Below, piece after piece: positions 39,014 to 47,755 of a DNA stretch of 64,000 nt. The stretch spans positions 310,001 through 374,000 of the forward strand of contig NZ_JAUSST010000005.1 in assembly GCF_030812415.1 (NCBI RefSeq), given 5' to 3'. The notes beneath the pieces are model-generated. The model had not been told where the DNA came from. It did not search any database and worked only from the letters and a program-made list of their open reading frames with translations. Each line of letters opens with the position of its first letter. Positions within the stretch are counted from its first letter, which is position 1. This DNA is from Paenibacillus harenae. GTDB taxonomy: Bacteria; Bacillota; Bacilli; Paenibacillales; Paenibacillaceae. A program made the translations under genes and the position numbers.

Positions 39014-39496
39014 CTAAAGCCTCATTCCCATACGGCTCTTATACCGATTAATAAGCACTTGGCAGTCTACGCCCATAATGCCAGGCAGCGTGTACAGCTT
39101 TTCCTTCAAAAACCGCTCCATCTCCTGGTTGTTGCGGAACAATCCGTGCATATGCAGCTTGCTTGGTCCGGTCATATGATAAAGACTCGTGACGAACGGC
39201 TCCATTGCGAGCGTATCTGCCGCGGCATGCAGATGCTTTGGCTCGACCTCCACGTTGAAGAAGGCCGATACATGGATGCCGATCTTCTCCGGATTAATGA
39301 CCGCGGTGAAGCGTTCGATGACGCCTGCATCCATAAGCGCGTTAATTCTTGCTTGAACAGCTACGCGCGAAAGGCCGATCTCTTTGGCGAGGTCGGTGTA
39401 AGATATTCTGCCATTCATATTGAGGGCTGATATAATATTGCGGTCAATCTCGTCGATTGCGACGGAGGTATGTTCTTCCGATGGTTTGGATTGCAT
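39014..39496 (-). CDS. Lrp/AsnC-family regulator (YwrC/ChrS-like)
   Basis: This 160-residue protein has an N-terminal helix-turn-helix ('IDRNIISALNMNGRISYTDLAKEIGLSRVAVQARINALMDAGVI') and a C-terminal RAM ligand-binding domain ('VSAFFNVEVEPKHLHAAADTLAMEPFVTSLYHMTGPSKLHMHGLFRNNQEMERFLKEKL'). It heads the chromate-transporter operon and is divergent from the gamma-glutamyltransferase operon. The 213-bp gap between them has an A/T-rich core near 39560-39590, the kind of flexible DNA Lrp proteins wrap. By synteny with B. subtilis ywrC it probably controls the transporter and perhaps the divergent genes. Confidence 0.93.
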   Translation of the reverse strand: MQSKPSEEHTSVAIDEIDRNIISALNMNGRISYTDLAKEIGLSRVAVQARINALMDAGVIERFTAVINPEKIGIHVSAFFNVEVEPKHLHAAADTLAMEPFVTSLYHMTGPSKLHMHGLFRNNQEMERFLKEKLYTLPGIMGVDCQVLINRYKSRMGMRL

Positions 39497-39709
39497 GTCA
39501 ACATCTCCCTATCCTTATGAAGTGCGATTTCAAGGTGTCGTGTAATATCGGTTTATAATTACCATATGTATAAATATATATAGGGATACGTTCGTTTTCA
39601 ATACAATATTGCAAAAAACGATTGCATTTTAGTTGCCTATCAATGAAGGGCGTGGTATTTTTTAATCATAGATTCGAGTTAGGTTATCTAACATATAGGA
39701 GTGATGGCA

Positions 39710-41296
39710 ATGAATCAATCTGCAACCGGCACGAAAGCGATGGTTGTCAGTCCTCATTATTTGGCGTCCGCTGCCGGCATACGCATGTTGGAGGAAGGGG
39801 GCAATGCGTACGATGCCGCCGTTGCCGTCAGCGCTTGCCTCGCAGTCGTATACCCGCACATGACGAGTCTCGGCGGCGATTCATTCTGGCTTATGCATCA
39901 TCATGAAGAAGGCGTCGTTCGCGGCTATAACGCCAGCGGTCGATCGGGGCGCCAAGCGGGTAGCGATGCTTACGAAGGGGCGGAATCGATTCCGACTCGC
40001 GGCATCAAAAGCATTGTCACGGTGCCGGGCATGGTTGACGGCTGGTACGCCGTACATCAGAAGTTTGGCGTGCTGGGATGGGCGGAGGTGCTCGCTCCGG
40101 CCATCGATTACGCGGAGAACGGTTTTCCCATGTCGAAGGATCAATATGAAAATACATTGAAATGCGAGGCCGTTCTGGCCCAAACGCTCGAGACGGCAGA
40201 CATCTATTTGCCGGGGGGCGGCGTCGTGCAGCCGGGCGAGACATTCAAGCAATCGGCCATGGCACGGACGCTTCGGCGGCTGGCCGAGTTCGGGCGCGAT
40301 GAGTTCTATAAGGGAGAGACGGCGAAGGAGATTGCCGATTACTTGCAGCGGCAAGGCGGATTGTTGACGGTTGAAGATTTTGCCTCACATCATGGGGATT
40401 GGACCGAACCGGTTAAAGGCTCTTATAGAGGATATGACCTCTATCAGATGCCGCCGAATTCGCAAGGGTTTACGGGCATTATGGCGCTCCATATTCTCGA
40501 GCAGTTCGACCTGCAGGCCGTCGAGCATGGCTCGCATGCGTATTATCAGCTTTGCATCGAGGCGCTTAAGTTAAGCTTCCGGGACCGCAACGCGTACTTA
40601 TCCGATCCGGCTTTCACGGAAGTGCCGCTGGATAGGCTGCTTAGCAAGGAATATGCCGCGCAGCTGGCGGCATCCATTGATATGGAGCAAGCGTCCGGCT
40701 TGCAGACTAAGCCGATTGGCAGCGATACGGCCTATGCTGCGGTCATTGACGGAGACGGCAACGCCGTTTCGTTCATCCAGAGTTTGTATTTCGAATTCGG
40801 CTCCGCTGTCGTCGGAGGAAGCACAGGCGTCCTGCTGCAAAACCGCGGTTCGTTTTTCTCGCTTGACCAGGGCCATGTGAACCGTCTCGAACCGGGCAAA
40901 AGAACGTTCCACACGCTCATGCCGGCCATGGCCTGCAAAGACGGCAAGCCCGTCATTCTCTACGGAACGCAGGGCGGAGAAGGCCAACCGCAGACGCAGA
41001 CGGCGATCTTGACGCGAATGGTCGACTACGGCATGGACCCGCAGCAGGCGATCGACGAGCCTCGCTGGGTATGGGGCCGAACATGGGGCGAACCGACGCA
41101 GGAGCTTAAGATGGAGGGGCGGATATCCGAAGCGGTACTGGATTCCTTGGCCAAAGCGGGGCATGTCGTGCGCCGGATGAATGATTTTGACGGCATTATG
41201 GGTCATGCCCATGCGATAAGGCGCGACGAGTACGGCAATCTGCAAGGCGGTACAGACCCGCGCTGCGACGGTGCTGCAATCGGTTTGAATCATTAG
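39710..41296 (+). CDS. ywrD: Gamma-glutamyltransferase-family Ntn hydrolase, YwrD-like
   Basis: This 528-residue protein has no signal peptide, unlike secreted Ggt. The N-terminal half shows 'MVVSPHYLASAAGIRMLEEGGNAYDAAVAVSACLAVVYPHMTSLGGDSFWL' and the autoprocessing threonine opens the second subunit at GSDTAYAAVIDGDGNAVS, followed by the glycine-rich 'GTQGGEGQPQTQ' oxyanion region. B. subtilis YwrD is the same type and lies beside ywrABC, as here. Such cytosolic members may act on gamma-glutamyl or amide-linked substrates other than glutathione. ATG 39710 follows TAGGAG by 8 bases. It heads an operon with an amidase and an FAH-family enzyme. Confidence 0.9.
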   Translation: MNQSATGTKAMVVSPHYLASAAGIRMLEEGGNAYDAAVAVSACLAVVYPHMTSLGGDSFWLMHHHEEGVVRGYNASGRSGRQAGSDAYEGAESIPTRGIKSIVTVPGMVDGWYAVHQKFGVLGWAEVLAPAIDYAENGFPMSKDQYENTLKCEAVLAQTLETADIYLPGGGVVQPGETFKQSAMARTLRRLAEFGRDEFYKGETAKEIADYLQRQGGLLTVEDFASHHGDWTEPVKGSYRGYDLYQMPPNSQGFTGIMALHILEQFDLQAVEHGSHAYYQLCIEALKLSFRDRNAYLSDPAFTEVPLDRLLSKEYAAQLAASIDMEQASGLQTKPIGSDTAYAAVIDGDGNAVSFIQSLYFEFGSAVVGGSTGVLLQNRGSFFSLDQGHVNRLEPGKRTFHTLMPAMACKDGKPVILYGTQGGEGQPQTQTAILTRMVDYGMDPQQAIDEPRWVWGRTWGEPTQELKMEGRISEAVLDSLAKAGHVVRRMNDFDGIMGHAHAIRRDEYGNLQGGTDPRCDGAAIGLNH

Positions 41297-41318
41297 AGCG
41301 AAGATGGAGGGTAGGACA

Positions 41319-42584
41319 ATGAGTCATCACCATCACGAACAAGCGAGCATGCACCAGCGGCAAGCGGGACATTGGAATGCCTACGCGAATGCGTCTGTCG
41401 ATGTTCCTCCTTCCGGGAGCGGCGCGCTAACAGGGATGACGTTCGCGGTTAAGGATGTATTCGATATTAAGGGGCATACGTCCGGTGCGGGCAATCCGGA
41501 CTGGCTGCGAACTCATGAGCCTGCGTCGAACCATGCGCATGCTGTGAGCAAGCTGCTCGCCGCGGGAGCGCATCTGCAAGGGACGACGATTACCGATGAG
41601 CTTATGTACAGCATTAATGGCGAGAACGCGCATTACGGCACGCCGATTAATCCGAAGGCGCCAGGGCGCATTCCGGGCGGCTCCTCCAGCGGCTCGGCCG
41701 TTGCGGCGTCGGCAGGGCTTGTCGATTTTGCGATTGGAACGGACACGGGTGGTTCTATTCGAGTTCCTTCTGCGTATTGTGGTATTTATGGCGTTCGCCC
41801 CACGCATGGGGCAGTCGATGCGGAAGGGCTTGTTCCGCTTGCTCCAAGCTTCGATACGATTGGATGGATGGCGCGGGACGCGCAGACGCTGCTGCGTGTC
41901 GGCCGGGTGCTTCTCGATCAATCGGTCACTGAGGGCGACATGATCATCGGGAATGAGTCGTTCAAGAAGCTGCTAGTTCCAACGGACCTTTGGGCTATTC
42001 CTGAACGATCGTCCATGGAAGTACTGCAGTCATTTATCCCTGGCATAGAGTCGCTTATCGGCGGTTCGTTGCAAGCCGTTGTTGCCGCGCCCGAAGGACT
42101 CGGGGAGTGGGCGGGTGCTTTCCGAACGCTTCAAGGCTTGGAAATATGGCGATCGCACAGGGAATGGATTGCGCGCGAGCGGCCGGTATTCGGTCCCGGC
42201 ATAGCGGAACGTTTCGTATGGGCGAGCACGCTTCGAGAGGAGCATGCGATCGAGGCGCTTCTCATACAAGAGCGAGCACGAGAGCGCATTGAGGCATTCC
42301 TTGGCAAGGACGGCGTACTTATGATGCCGACCGTACCTGCAGCGGCGCCGCTTCTGGGACAATCCGGCGAAGAGGTGGAACGCGTGCGCAAGCGGACGTT
42401 CGAGCTATGCTGCGTCGCAGGCTTAAGCGGCTTGCCGCAGGTGACGATTCCGATAATGGGCAAGGATGGCTTGCCGATTGGCCTATCGTTCATGGCGGGA
42501 AGGAATCAGGATGCCAGATTGCTTGCGTGGGTGGCGAATCAAGCGGATGACATCATACATTCTATAGGCGAGAGGGCGAATTAG
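41319..42584 (+). CDS. Amidase-signature family hydrolase
   Basis: This 421-residue enzyme hydrolyses an amide bond; the Ser-Ser-Lys triad is visible as VKDVFD (Lys near residue 45), PGGSSSGSAVA (cis-Ser near 122) and TDTGGSIRVPS (nucleophile Ser near 146). The early His-rich segment MSHHHHEQ is natural, with GGAGG 8 bases upstream of this ATG. It starts 22 bases after the glutamyltransferase stop. The C-terminal 'AGLSGLPQVTIPIMGKDGLPIGLSFMAGRNQD' is standard. Substrate unknown; the operon suggests amide catabolism in steps. Confidence 0.92.
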   Translation: MSHHHHEQASMHQRQAGHWNAYANASVDVPPSGSGALTGMTFAVKDVFDIKGHTSGAGNPDWLRTHEPASNHAHAVSKLLAAGAHLQGTTITDELMYSINGENAHYGTPINPKAPGRIPGGSSSGSAVAASAGLVDFAIGTDTGGSIRVPSAYCGIYGVRPTHGAVDAEGLVPLAPSFDTIGWMARDAQTLLRVGRVLLDQSVTEGDMIIGNESFKKLLVPTDLWAIPERSSMEVLQSFIPGIESLIGGSLQAVVAAPEGLGEWAGAFRTLQGLEIWRSHREWIARERPVFGPGIAERFVWASTLREEHAIEALLIQERARERIEAFLGKDGVLMMPTVPAAAPLLGQSGEEVERVRKRTFELCCVAGLSGLPQVTIPIMGKDGLPIGLSFMAGRNQDARLLAWVANQADDIIHSIGERAN

Positions 42585-42587
42585 GCG

Positions 42588-43448
42588 ATGAGAATATCAA
42601 CCGTGAAGCTGGAAGAGTACGAGCTTGCAGCGCTGAATGGCGATGCGGGACTTGTGTTGATGGATACGATTAATAAGGCGGAAGGCAAGACATGGCACAC
42701 GGAATTATTCGATATCATTCGTCTCGGCGAGCTGGATGACATAACGGAATGGTATGAGTCCGGCGGCAAGAAGAAGCTGGCGGACTTTCCTGCACTACCC
42801 TATGGCGAAGCCGAATACGGGCCGCTCTACCGCAATCCGCGCAAAATTTGGGGTATAGGCATGAACTATGTGAAGAGTGAAGATGAGCTCGCGGCGGCGG
42901 ATCCTGCCGATGAGCCGGTTAGCTTCATGAAGCCGGATACGACGCTGATCGGTCCGCTGGACGCCATACGCATACCGGCGGGAGTGGGTACGATTACTGC
43001 CGAGGCGGAGCTTGGCATCGTGATCGGCAAAGCCTGCAAAAACATAACCGAGGTGGATTACGGCGACGTCATCGCCGGATATGTAGCGACAATCGATGTC
43101 ACGGCATCGGATATTCATGCGCGCAACCAGCGTTTTCTCACGCGGGCCAAAAGCTTCGATACGTTCTTCAGTCTCGGCTCGACGCTCGTAACGAAGGAAG
43201 AGCTTCCGGATCTGCTGGGAGTTCATGTCGGGACGGCTCTGAACGGCGAGGTTGTTCATCGCAATAAGCTGTTCAACATGAAGTTCCGTCCGGACTACGC
43301 GGTATCCTTCCACTCGAAGGTGATGACGCTGCTGCCGGGCGATATTATTATGACCGGGACGCCAGGCGCAGTCGTTATCCGCGACGGCGATATCGTAGAA
43401 TGCCGAATGGACGGCTTCGAGCCGCTGCATAACCCTGTACGAGAGTAA
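42588..43448 (+). CDS. Fumarylacetoacetate hydrolase (FAH)-family enzyme
   Basis: This 286-residue protein contains the FAH C-terminal fold with metal ligands in ITAEAELGIVIGK (two Glu) and VATIDVTASDIHARN (Asp). Members cleave C-C bonds of acylpyruvates or act as hydratases or decarboxylases in ring catabolism. The segment 'KIWGIGMNYVKSEDELAAADPADEPVSFMKPDTTLIGPLDAIRIP' is the usual family entrance. It begins 3 bases after the amidase stop. Together with the glutamyltransferase-like and amidase genes it implies a degradation route for a glutamyl- or amide-linked compound, not identified. Confidence 0.93.
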   Translation: MRISTVKLEEYELAALNGDAGLVLMDTINKAEGKTWHTELFDIIRLGELDDITEWYESGGKKKLADFPALPYGEAEYGPLYRNPRKIWGIGMNYVKSEDELAAADPADEPVSFMKPDTTLIGPLDAIRIPAGVGTITAEAELGIVIGKACKNITEVDYGDVIAGYVATIDVTASDIHARNQRFLTRAKSFDTFFSLGSTLVTKEELPDLLGVHVGTALNGEVVHRNKLFNMKFRPDYAVSFHSKVMTLLPGDIIMTGTPGAVVIRDGDIVECRMDGFEPLHNPVRE

Positions 43449-43481
43449 AACGAATGTTGCTTCGCTGCCTTTTTTAGCCGC

Positions 43482-43510
43482 TTGATCGCAACCTCAAAAA
43501 CTGCTATAAA
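43482..43510 (+). promoter_or_regulatory. Sigma-A promoter of the pirin gene
   Basis: TTGATC (43482-43487) and TATAAA (43505-43510) are separated by 17 bases, 37 bases before the start codon. Confidence 0.65.
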
Positions 43511-43547
43511 TAAGTAAGTTAATAAAATTCAGTTTGGAGGAGAAAAG

Positions 43548-44246
43548 ATGATGAACCTATTCCCTGCATCTGAACGGCATGTTGCGGACCTCGGCTGGCT
43601 GCGAAGCTATCCGGCTTACTCATTCGGCGGTTATCAGGATGCGAATCGAACGGGTTTCAGCGTGATGCGCGTATGCAACGACGATTACATAGCTCCGGGA
43701 CGAGGCTTCGGCGCGCATCCGCATAGCGATATGGAAATCGTGTCGATCGTATTGAACGGCCGGATCCGTCATGAGGATAATCTAGGCAACCGCGTCGTCA
43801 GCTCGTTCGGCGAAGTGCAGCGCATGTCCGCCGGCAGCGGCGTTATTCATACGGAATTCAATGACTCTGACGACGAGGAGCTAAGGCTGCTCCAGCTATG
43901 GTTCATGCCGAAGCAGCGCGGGGCGGCTCCATCCTATGAAGCGAAGAGCTTCGACACCGGCAAATTGCATAACGCCTTGCTTCCAGTTGTCTCGGATAAG
44001 CCGTCGGCCCATACGGCCTCTATTGCGCAGAGCATGACGATCTATCTAAGCAAGCTGGATCGTGATCAACCGATTCGTTATGAGGCGGCCGAAGGACGCA
44101 ACTTATTCGTCTATGTGATAGAAGGCAAGCTTGCGACGCTAGGACATTCGCTGACGGCGATGGATACGGCGGAGATTGAACGGGAGAGAGAGCTCACGCT
44201 CACGGCAGAGGAAGATGCTTTCTTTATGCTGGTCGATCTGCCTTAA
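43548..44246 (+). CDS. Pirin-family bicupin (YhaK-like)
   Basis: This 232-residue protein has an N-terminal cupin with the metal-binding pattern HPHSDMEIVS, followed by 'GSGVIHTEFN' and Glu in the second motif, and a C-terminal cupin ('RNLFVYVIEGKLATLGHSLTAMDTAEIE') without metal ligands. Known pirins act as quercetin dioxygenases or redox sensors; which applies here is unknown. GGAGG lies 9 bases before the ATG. The small gene at 44270 follows and may be in the same transcript. Confidence 0.92.
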   Translation: MMNLFPASERHVADLGWLRSYPAYSFGGYQDANRTGFSVMRVCNDDYIAPGRGFGAHPHSDMEIVSIVLNGRIRHEDNLGNRVVSSFGEVQRMSAGSGVIHTEFNDSDDEELRLLQLWFMPKQRGAAPSYEAKSFDTGKLHNALLPVVSDKPSAHTASIAQSMTIYLSKLDRDQPIRYEAAEGRNLFVYVIEGKLATLGHSLTAMDTAEIERERELTLTAEEDAFFMLVDLP

Positions 44247-44269
44247 CATTTCGAAGGGAGAGCATGCAT

Positions 44270-44596
44270 ATGAAACAAACGCTGCTGGTCAAACACGCTG
44301 TAAGCGGTCGGATGCTTATCGATTCCGGCAAGCAGGACGTAAGCTTCTCGTCGAAACCCGAAGGAAACGGTTGGCAGATCGATATAGGCGTTCCGTGGAG
44401 CGGGACAATCGAAGAGATCCTGAAGCATAAAGATGAGCTTAACGTATTTATATTCTACGATTATGACGACCAGCCGACGCTGAAGACTTGGTATTACGTC
44501 GGGAAAGGACTTGTTGCTTACGATCGGGATTCGCAGCTTCTGACGATTGGCGCGCAATCGCGAATCGAGTATTATCCGCATGAATATTCCGTTTAG
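44270..44596 (+). CDS. Conserved hypothetical small protein
   Basis: This 108-residue soluble protein, rich in beta-strand and aromatic residues ('NGWQIDIGVPWSGTIEEILKHKDELNVFIFYDYDDQPTLKTWYYVGKGLVAYDRDSQLLTIG'), has no recognised family. ATG 44270 is preferred since GGGAG lies 9 bases upstream; another ATG at 44264 is too close to it. It follows the pirin gene by 23 bases and ends at a strong terminator, so the two probably form an operon. Confidence 0.75.
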   Translation: MKQTLLVKHAVSGRMLIDSGKQDVSFSSKPEGNGWQIDIGVPWSGTIEEILKHKDELNVFIFYDYDDQPTLKTWYYVGKGLVAYDRDSQLLTIGAQSRIEYYPHEYSV

Positions 44597-44609
44597 CACG
44601 GTGATAAGC

Positions 44610-44651
44610 AGAGGCTCGAAGATGGCTGCAAGCCTGATCGAGCCTCTTTTT
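44610..44651 (+). terminator. Terminator after the pirin operon
   Basis: AGAGGCTCGA (44610-44619) pairs perfectly with TCGAGCCTCT (44638-44647), followed by TTTT. The same stem lies just past the stop of the minus-strand 43-residue gene, but lacks a T-run in that direction. Confidence 0.85.
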
Positions 44652-44668
44652 GCGATTAACACCACAGT

Positions 44669-44800
44669 TTACTTATTCGTGCTATGCTGCTTATTCTGGA
44701 GAACGTTGGCAGGCAAACCTTCGCCGTTGCTCCGCTTGTTTTTCTCGGCTTTGCGCTGTGTATCATGCACTTTATCCACAAATTGCTTCGTGTTATCCAT
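44669..44800 (-). CDS. Small basic hypothetical protein of 43 residues
   Basis: On the minus strand GGGGGAGG lies 7 bases before an ATG opening a 43-codon ORF (begins MDNTKQFVDKVHDTQ, ends NKQHSTNK). It is hydrophilic and Lys/Asn/Gln-rich, without Cys or Trp and with few hydrophobic residues, a composition seen in small spore proteins. The perfect ribosome binding site and lack of a competing gene on this stretch (44597-44955) make it likely real; no family is assigned. Confidence 0.6.
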   Translation of the reverse strand: MDNTKQFVDKVHDTQRKAEKNKRSNGEGLPANVLQNKQHSTNK

Positions 44801-44994
44801 GCTGTCACCTCCCCCTTGGCCATTGGCGCTTATAGGCGGCTTGCACAATCCGCTTGCTTATCATCTCCAAAAATGAAATTATAATTGCGCGACATACGAC
44901 CGGCATCTTAAGCTTATAATCATGGTGCGCATTCGGACGTGTCATCATTATAGGGTTGCTCGTGATCATAACGCGGAAGGGGCTCATGCAAGCG

Positions 44995-45645
44995 ATGTAC
45001 AGAGTGATAGCAAAGGCACAATTAAAGCAGGGTGTATCGATAAATGATCGTGGATTGGGCGAGACGGTGCGGGGACTAGTCCGAAGCGGACGTCTTATGA
45101 CCGGGGCGGCATTCAGATGGCAAAATCATTTATTCGTTTACGCGGAGTGCATGGATCTGCCGGTCGAAGCGGATGCGCTCATGCCCGAAGCGGCGGAGCT
45201 GCTGGAGGATTGGCCGGGGCAAACGGACAAGAGGAAGTGGATTCCGATGATCGACGTATTTCACTTCAACGAGCCGGCAAGCTGGGAGCATTGGCTGCGC
45301 AAGGAGCCGGTCGAGCGGCGGGCGGGACGCGTCGCGCACTTGAAGCCGGAGATGGCGGCCAGCTATATTTATTACCATTACCAGCTTCAAGAGGAGCAGG
45401 CTTTCCATGGGCCGAAATATGAGATCATCGCCATGCATGAGAATCTGCTCTTCGGCTATCAGGAGTTTCCTGCCGTAGTGGAGCCGCCGGTGCTTCCGGG
45501 CAAGCTAAAGACGTCGGGGACGCCGAGCAATTGGAGCGATTCGCGAATGGACTTGCATTTCCAGCCGTGGGAGGATTCCCATCTTTATTTTAAGCCGATC
45601 GAGACTTTATTCGCGTATTATGTCGACGAATTTCGGACGAGGTAG
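44995..45645 (+). CDS. Conserved hypothetical protein
   Basis: This 216-residue soluble protein was not recognised. It has an N-terminal 'MYRVIAKAQLKQGVSINDRGLGETVRGLVRSGRLMTGAAFRWQNHLFVYAECMD' half resembling a ferredoxin-like alpha/beta unit, and a C-terminal part containing 'WEHWLRKEPVERRAGRVAHLKPEMAASYIYYHYQLQEE'. ATG 44995 follows GGAAGGGG by 12 bases; ATG 44986 is only 3 bases away from it and less likely. The aromatic content (Trp, Tyr, His) and the short 'HLKPE' motif suggest a small enzyme or sugar-handling protein, but this is speculative. Confidence 0.75.
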   Translation: MYRVIAKAQLKQGVSINDRGLGETVRGLVRSGRLMTGAAFRWQNHLFVYAECMDLPVEADALMPEAAELLEDWPGQTDKRKWIPMIDVFHFNEPASWEHWLRKEPVERRAGRVAHLKPEMAASYIYYHYQLQEEQAFHGPKYEIIAMHENLLFGYQEFPAVVEPPVLPGKLKTSGTPSNWSDSRMDLHFQPWEDSHLYFKPIETLFAYYVDEFRTR

Positions 45646-45745
45646 ACAGGGTATTCGTTTGCCTTTGCCCGCGTGATGTGGTATTATAAGAATAGTCGTC
45701 AGACATGCAAACCTATTTCAAATACTACAGATGTACATAAACGAT

Positions 45746-45783
45746 AACTGCCCCTAAGCGCGTGCGATAGAGGCAGTTTTTCC
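45746..45783 (+). terminator. Terminator or attenuator before the YdjO-like gene
   Basis: AACTGCC (45746-45752) pairs with GGCAGTT (45772-45778), followed by a T-run. It lies 100 bases past the previous gene and 25 before the start of the next, so it ends the upstream transcript or attenuates the next one. A weak promoter-like pair (TTTGCC, 18 bases, TATTAT) at 45658-45687 precedes it. Confidence 0.6.
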
Positions 45784-45807
45784 TTTTTTGTGCGGAGGAG
45801 GCTGACT

Positions 45808-46038
45808 ATGTATAATCGTAAAAAACCGGCCGAGGAAGTGCCGGAGGAAAACACGAAGGTTTGGACATGCGAGACGGAGGGATGCAACAGTTGGATGCGG
45901 GATAACTTTGCGTTTGACCACGTTCCGAACTGCACGTTCTGCCACGCACCGATGGTAAGCGGCATGAAGATGCTGCCTGCACTCGTCAACACGAATCACG
46001 ACATGAAATCATTGAAAAAAGGAACGGCAATTACGTAG
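45808..46038 (+). CDS. YdjO-like zinc-knuckle small protein
   Basis: This 76-residue protein has two cysteine knuckles: WTCETEGCNSWMRDNF and PNCTFCHAPM, four Cys that could bind one zinc. The following 'MVSGMKMLPALVNTNH' is the family pattern of B. subtilis YdjO, described as cold-inducible. ATG 45808 follows GGAGGAGG by 7 bases. Function unknown; nucleic-acid or protein contact through the zinc knuckle is plausible. Confidence 0.82.
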   Translation: MYNRKKPAEEVPEENTKVWTCETEGCNSWMRDNFAFDHVPNCTFCHAPMVSGMKMLPALVNTNHDMKSLKKGTAIT

Positions 46039-46064
46039 TGACTGCTGTGATTAAATTAAAGGCT

Positions 46065-46112
46065 GGAGATCAAGCGGATGGCGTCAAGCCACCCGCTTCG
46101 GTCTCCTTTTTT
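46065..46112 (+). terminator. Terminator after the YdjO-like gene
   Basis: GGAGATCAAGCGG (46065-46077) pairs with CCGCTTCGGTCTCC (46093-46106) with a small internal loop, followed by TTTTTT. The minus-strand response-regulator gene ends at 46119, so it may serve both directions. Confidence 0.8.
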
Positions 46113-46118
46113 ATTGGT

Positions 46119-47753
46119 TTATTTTCCTCCGCCATCCTCGCCATAATGCCGTTTGCGGTATTCGTTGGGCGAGCAATCGGTCCATTTTTTGAACACCTTG
46201 CTGAAATATTTCTCGTCCTGGAAGCCGACCTGCTCGGCGATCTGGGATATTCGCAATTGTCCATTGGCAAGCAGCTCCTTCGCACGCTTAATGCGGCTGC
46301 GCGCGATGAAGTCGGAAATATTCTCGTTCATCTCCTGCTTGAACTTCCGCGATATATACTCCCTGCTTAGGAAGAAACGGCTTGCGATCTCTTGCAGCGT
46401 AATGTCAGAATGCACATGCTGTTCGATATATTTGGCGATGTCGTATATAACGCCGCTCTCCTTATCCCGCTCGGCTACGCGTCTTGCGGATTCGCAGGCC
46501 TCATCGAACACGGATTGCTTCCACTGCTCATAATCGAAAGTGCCAAGCGGCGTAACCGGCAATGGATGAGCGTTGTTCGCGCGCGTGTCGGCCTTCTCCT
46601 CGGATACGGGCCCGTCATCATGCGCCTCCCACCTCGACTTGGCCAGCTCGAATTGCTGCCGCCACTGGCTTAGCTGCTCCAGCGAGATATACCCGCTCTG
46701 ATCAAGCGCATCGAACCATGGCTGCATCGCGCGGCGAATCTGCTCCTGCTGTCCGCTCTGGACGGCGAAGCGGATGCGTTCTTCGAACTCGCTCCACATC
46801 AGGAGCGGATTCTTGGCATGCGCGGTGCTTGGCTCATAGAAGTGGAAGTCTGCGCTGCCTCCGAGCAGATTACGCCGCTGCAGAGCAAGCTTGGCAAGCT
46901 GATAGGACGTTGCCGCTTCGCTCGGGAAGGCCGTTGGCAGACCGATGCCGAAGACCAAGCGCGTCTTAAGCGTCTTGAATATCGCAGTGTTAATTTCGCC
47001 AAGCAGCTCGGGCGCGTACCTTGCTTCGCCCCAGAGCAACAGTGCCAGCTCCAGGTCATGTCCGCGGTAGCGGAATGCGTAGCCGAGCCCCTTATCGCGA
47101 AGAAACTCGTTGCATATATTCGTCAGAGCGAAGAAGAGCAGGTCGAGCCCCGCCGCGAACTTGGCCTTGACGGCCGGGGGCGACAGCTCCAGGCTGACGA
47201 TGGCGACGCGCATATGCGTAATGGGCATTAGGATGCCGAGCTCCTGCTCCATCGTCTCGGCGAAGGCGGGATGGTTGCCGGGCTCGCTGATAAGCGTAGA
47301 AAAATATTGTTCGAGAAAGATCGGCTTCAGTTGATTCAGCTCGATATTCATATGGAGGCTGCGGCTCCGCTCCTGCTCCTCGCGCTTCCAGCTGTCGATC
47401 GCGGTGGCGAGAGCTGACTTAAGCTGCTCGGCATCGATCGGCTTCAAAATGTAGTCGATGCAGCCGCACTTCACGGTTGTACGGACGAAGCTGAAGTCGT
47501 CATGGCCGCTAATGACGATGATCTTGCTTGCCGGCGCATGCTTAGAGGCCCATTCGAGCAGCTTTGTCCCGTCCATATTAGGCATCATCATATCGGTGAA
47601 GATGATCTCCGGCTTCTCCTTCTGGATCAGCTCGATAGCCGTCTGCCCGTCCTGAGCCTCCAATATCGTACCGATCTGGAACGTCTCCCAAGGGACGAGC
47701 AGTCTGATCGCTTCTCTCACATGCTTCTCGTCATCGATGATTAACGCCTTCAT
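46119..47753 (-). CDS. YesN-like AraC response regulator
   Basis: This 544-residue protein starts with a receiver domain (IIDDEKHVREAI, phosphorylated Asp54 in IFTDMMMPNMDG, Lys in YILKPID). A central region of unknown fold follows, then a C-terminal pair of AraC helix-turn-helix motifs ('ITLQEIASRFFLSREYISRKFKQEMNENISDFIARSR' and 'LRISQIAEQVGFQDEKYFSKVFKKWTDCSPNEYRK'). ATG 47753 is preferred: GAAGGAG is 7 bases upstream, while ATG 47759 would be one base from it. It follows the kinase gene by two bases. It should activate the divergent sugar importer at 49883-53064. Confidence 0.94.
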   Translation of the reverse strand: MKALIIDDEKHVREAIRLLVPWETFQIGTILEAQDGQTAIELIQKEKPEIIFTDMMMPNMDGTKLLEWASKHAPASKIIVISGHDDFSFVRTTVKCGCIDYILKPIDAEQLKSALATAIDSWKREEQERSRSLHMNIELNQLKPIFLEQYFSTLISEPGNHPAFAETMEQELGILMPITHMRVAIVSLELSPPAVKAKFAAGLDLLFFALTNICNEFLRDKGLGYAFRYRGHDLELALLLWGEARYAPELLGEINTAIFKTLKTRLVFGIGLPTAFPSEAATSYQLAKLALQRRNLLGGSADFHFYEPSTAHAKNPLLMWSEFEERIRFAVQSGQQEQIRRAMQPWFDALDQSGYISLEQLSQWRQQFELAKSRWEAHDDGPVSEEKADTRANNAHPLPVTPLGTFDYEQWKQSVFDEACESARRVAERDKESGVIYDIAKYIEQHVHSDITLQEIASRFFLSREYISRKFKQEMNENISDFIARSRIKRAKELLANGQLRISQIAEQVGFQDEKYFSKVFKKWTDCSPNEYRKRHYGEDGGGK

Positions 47754-47755
47754 GC

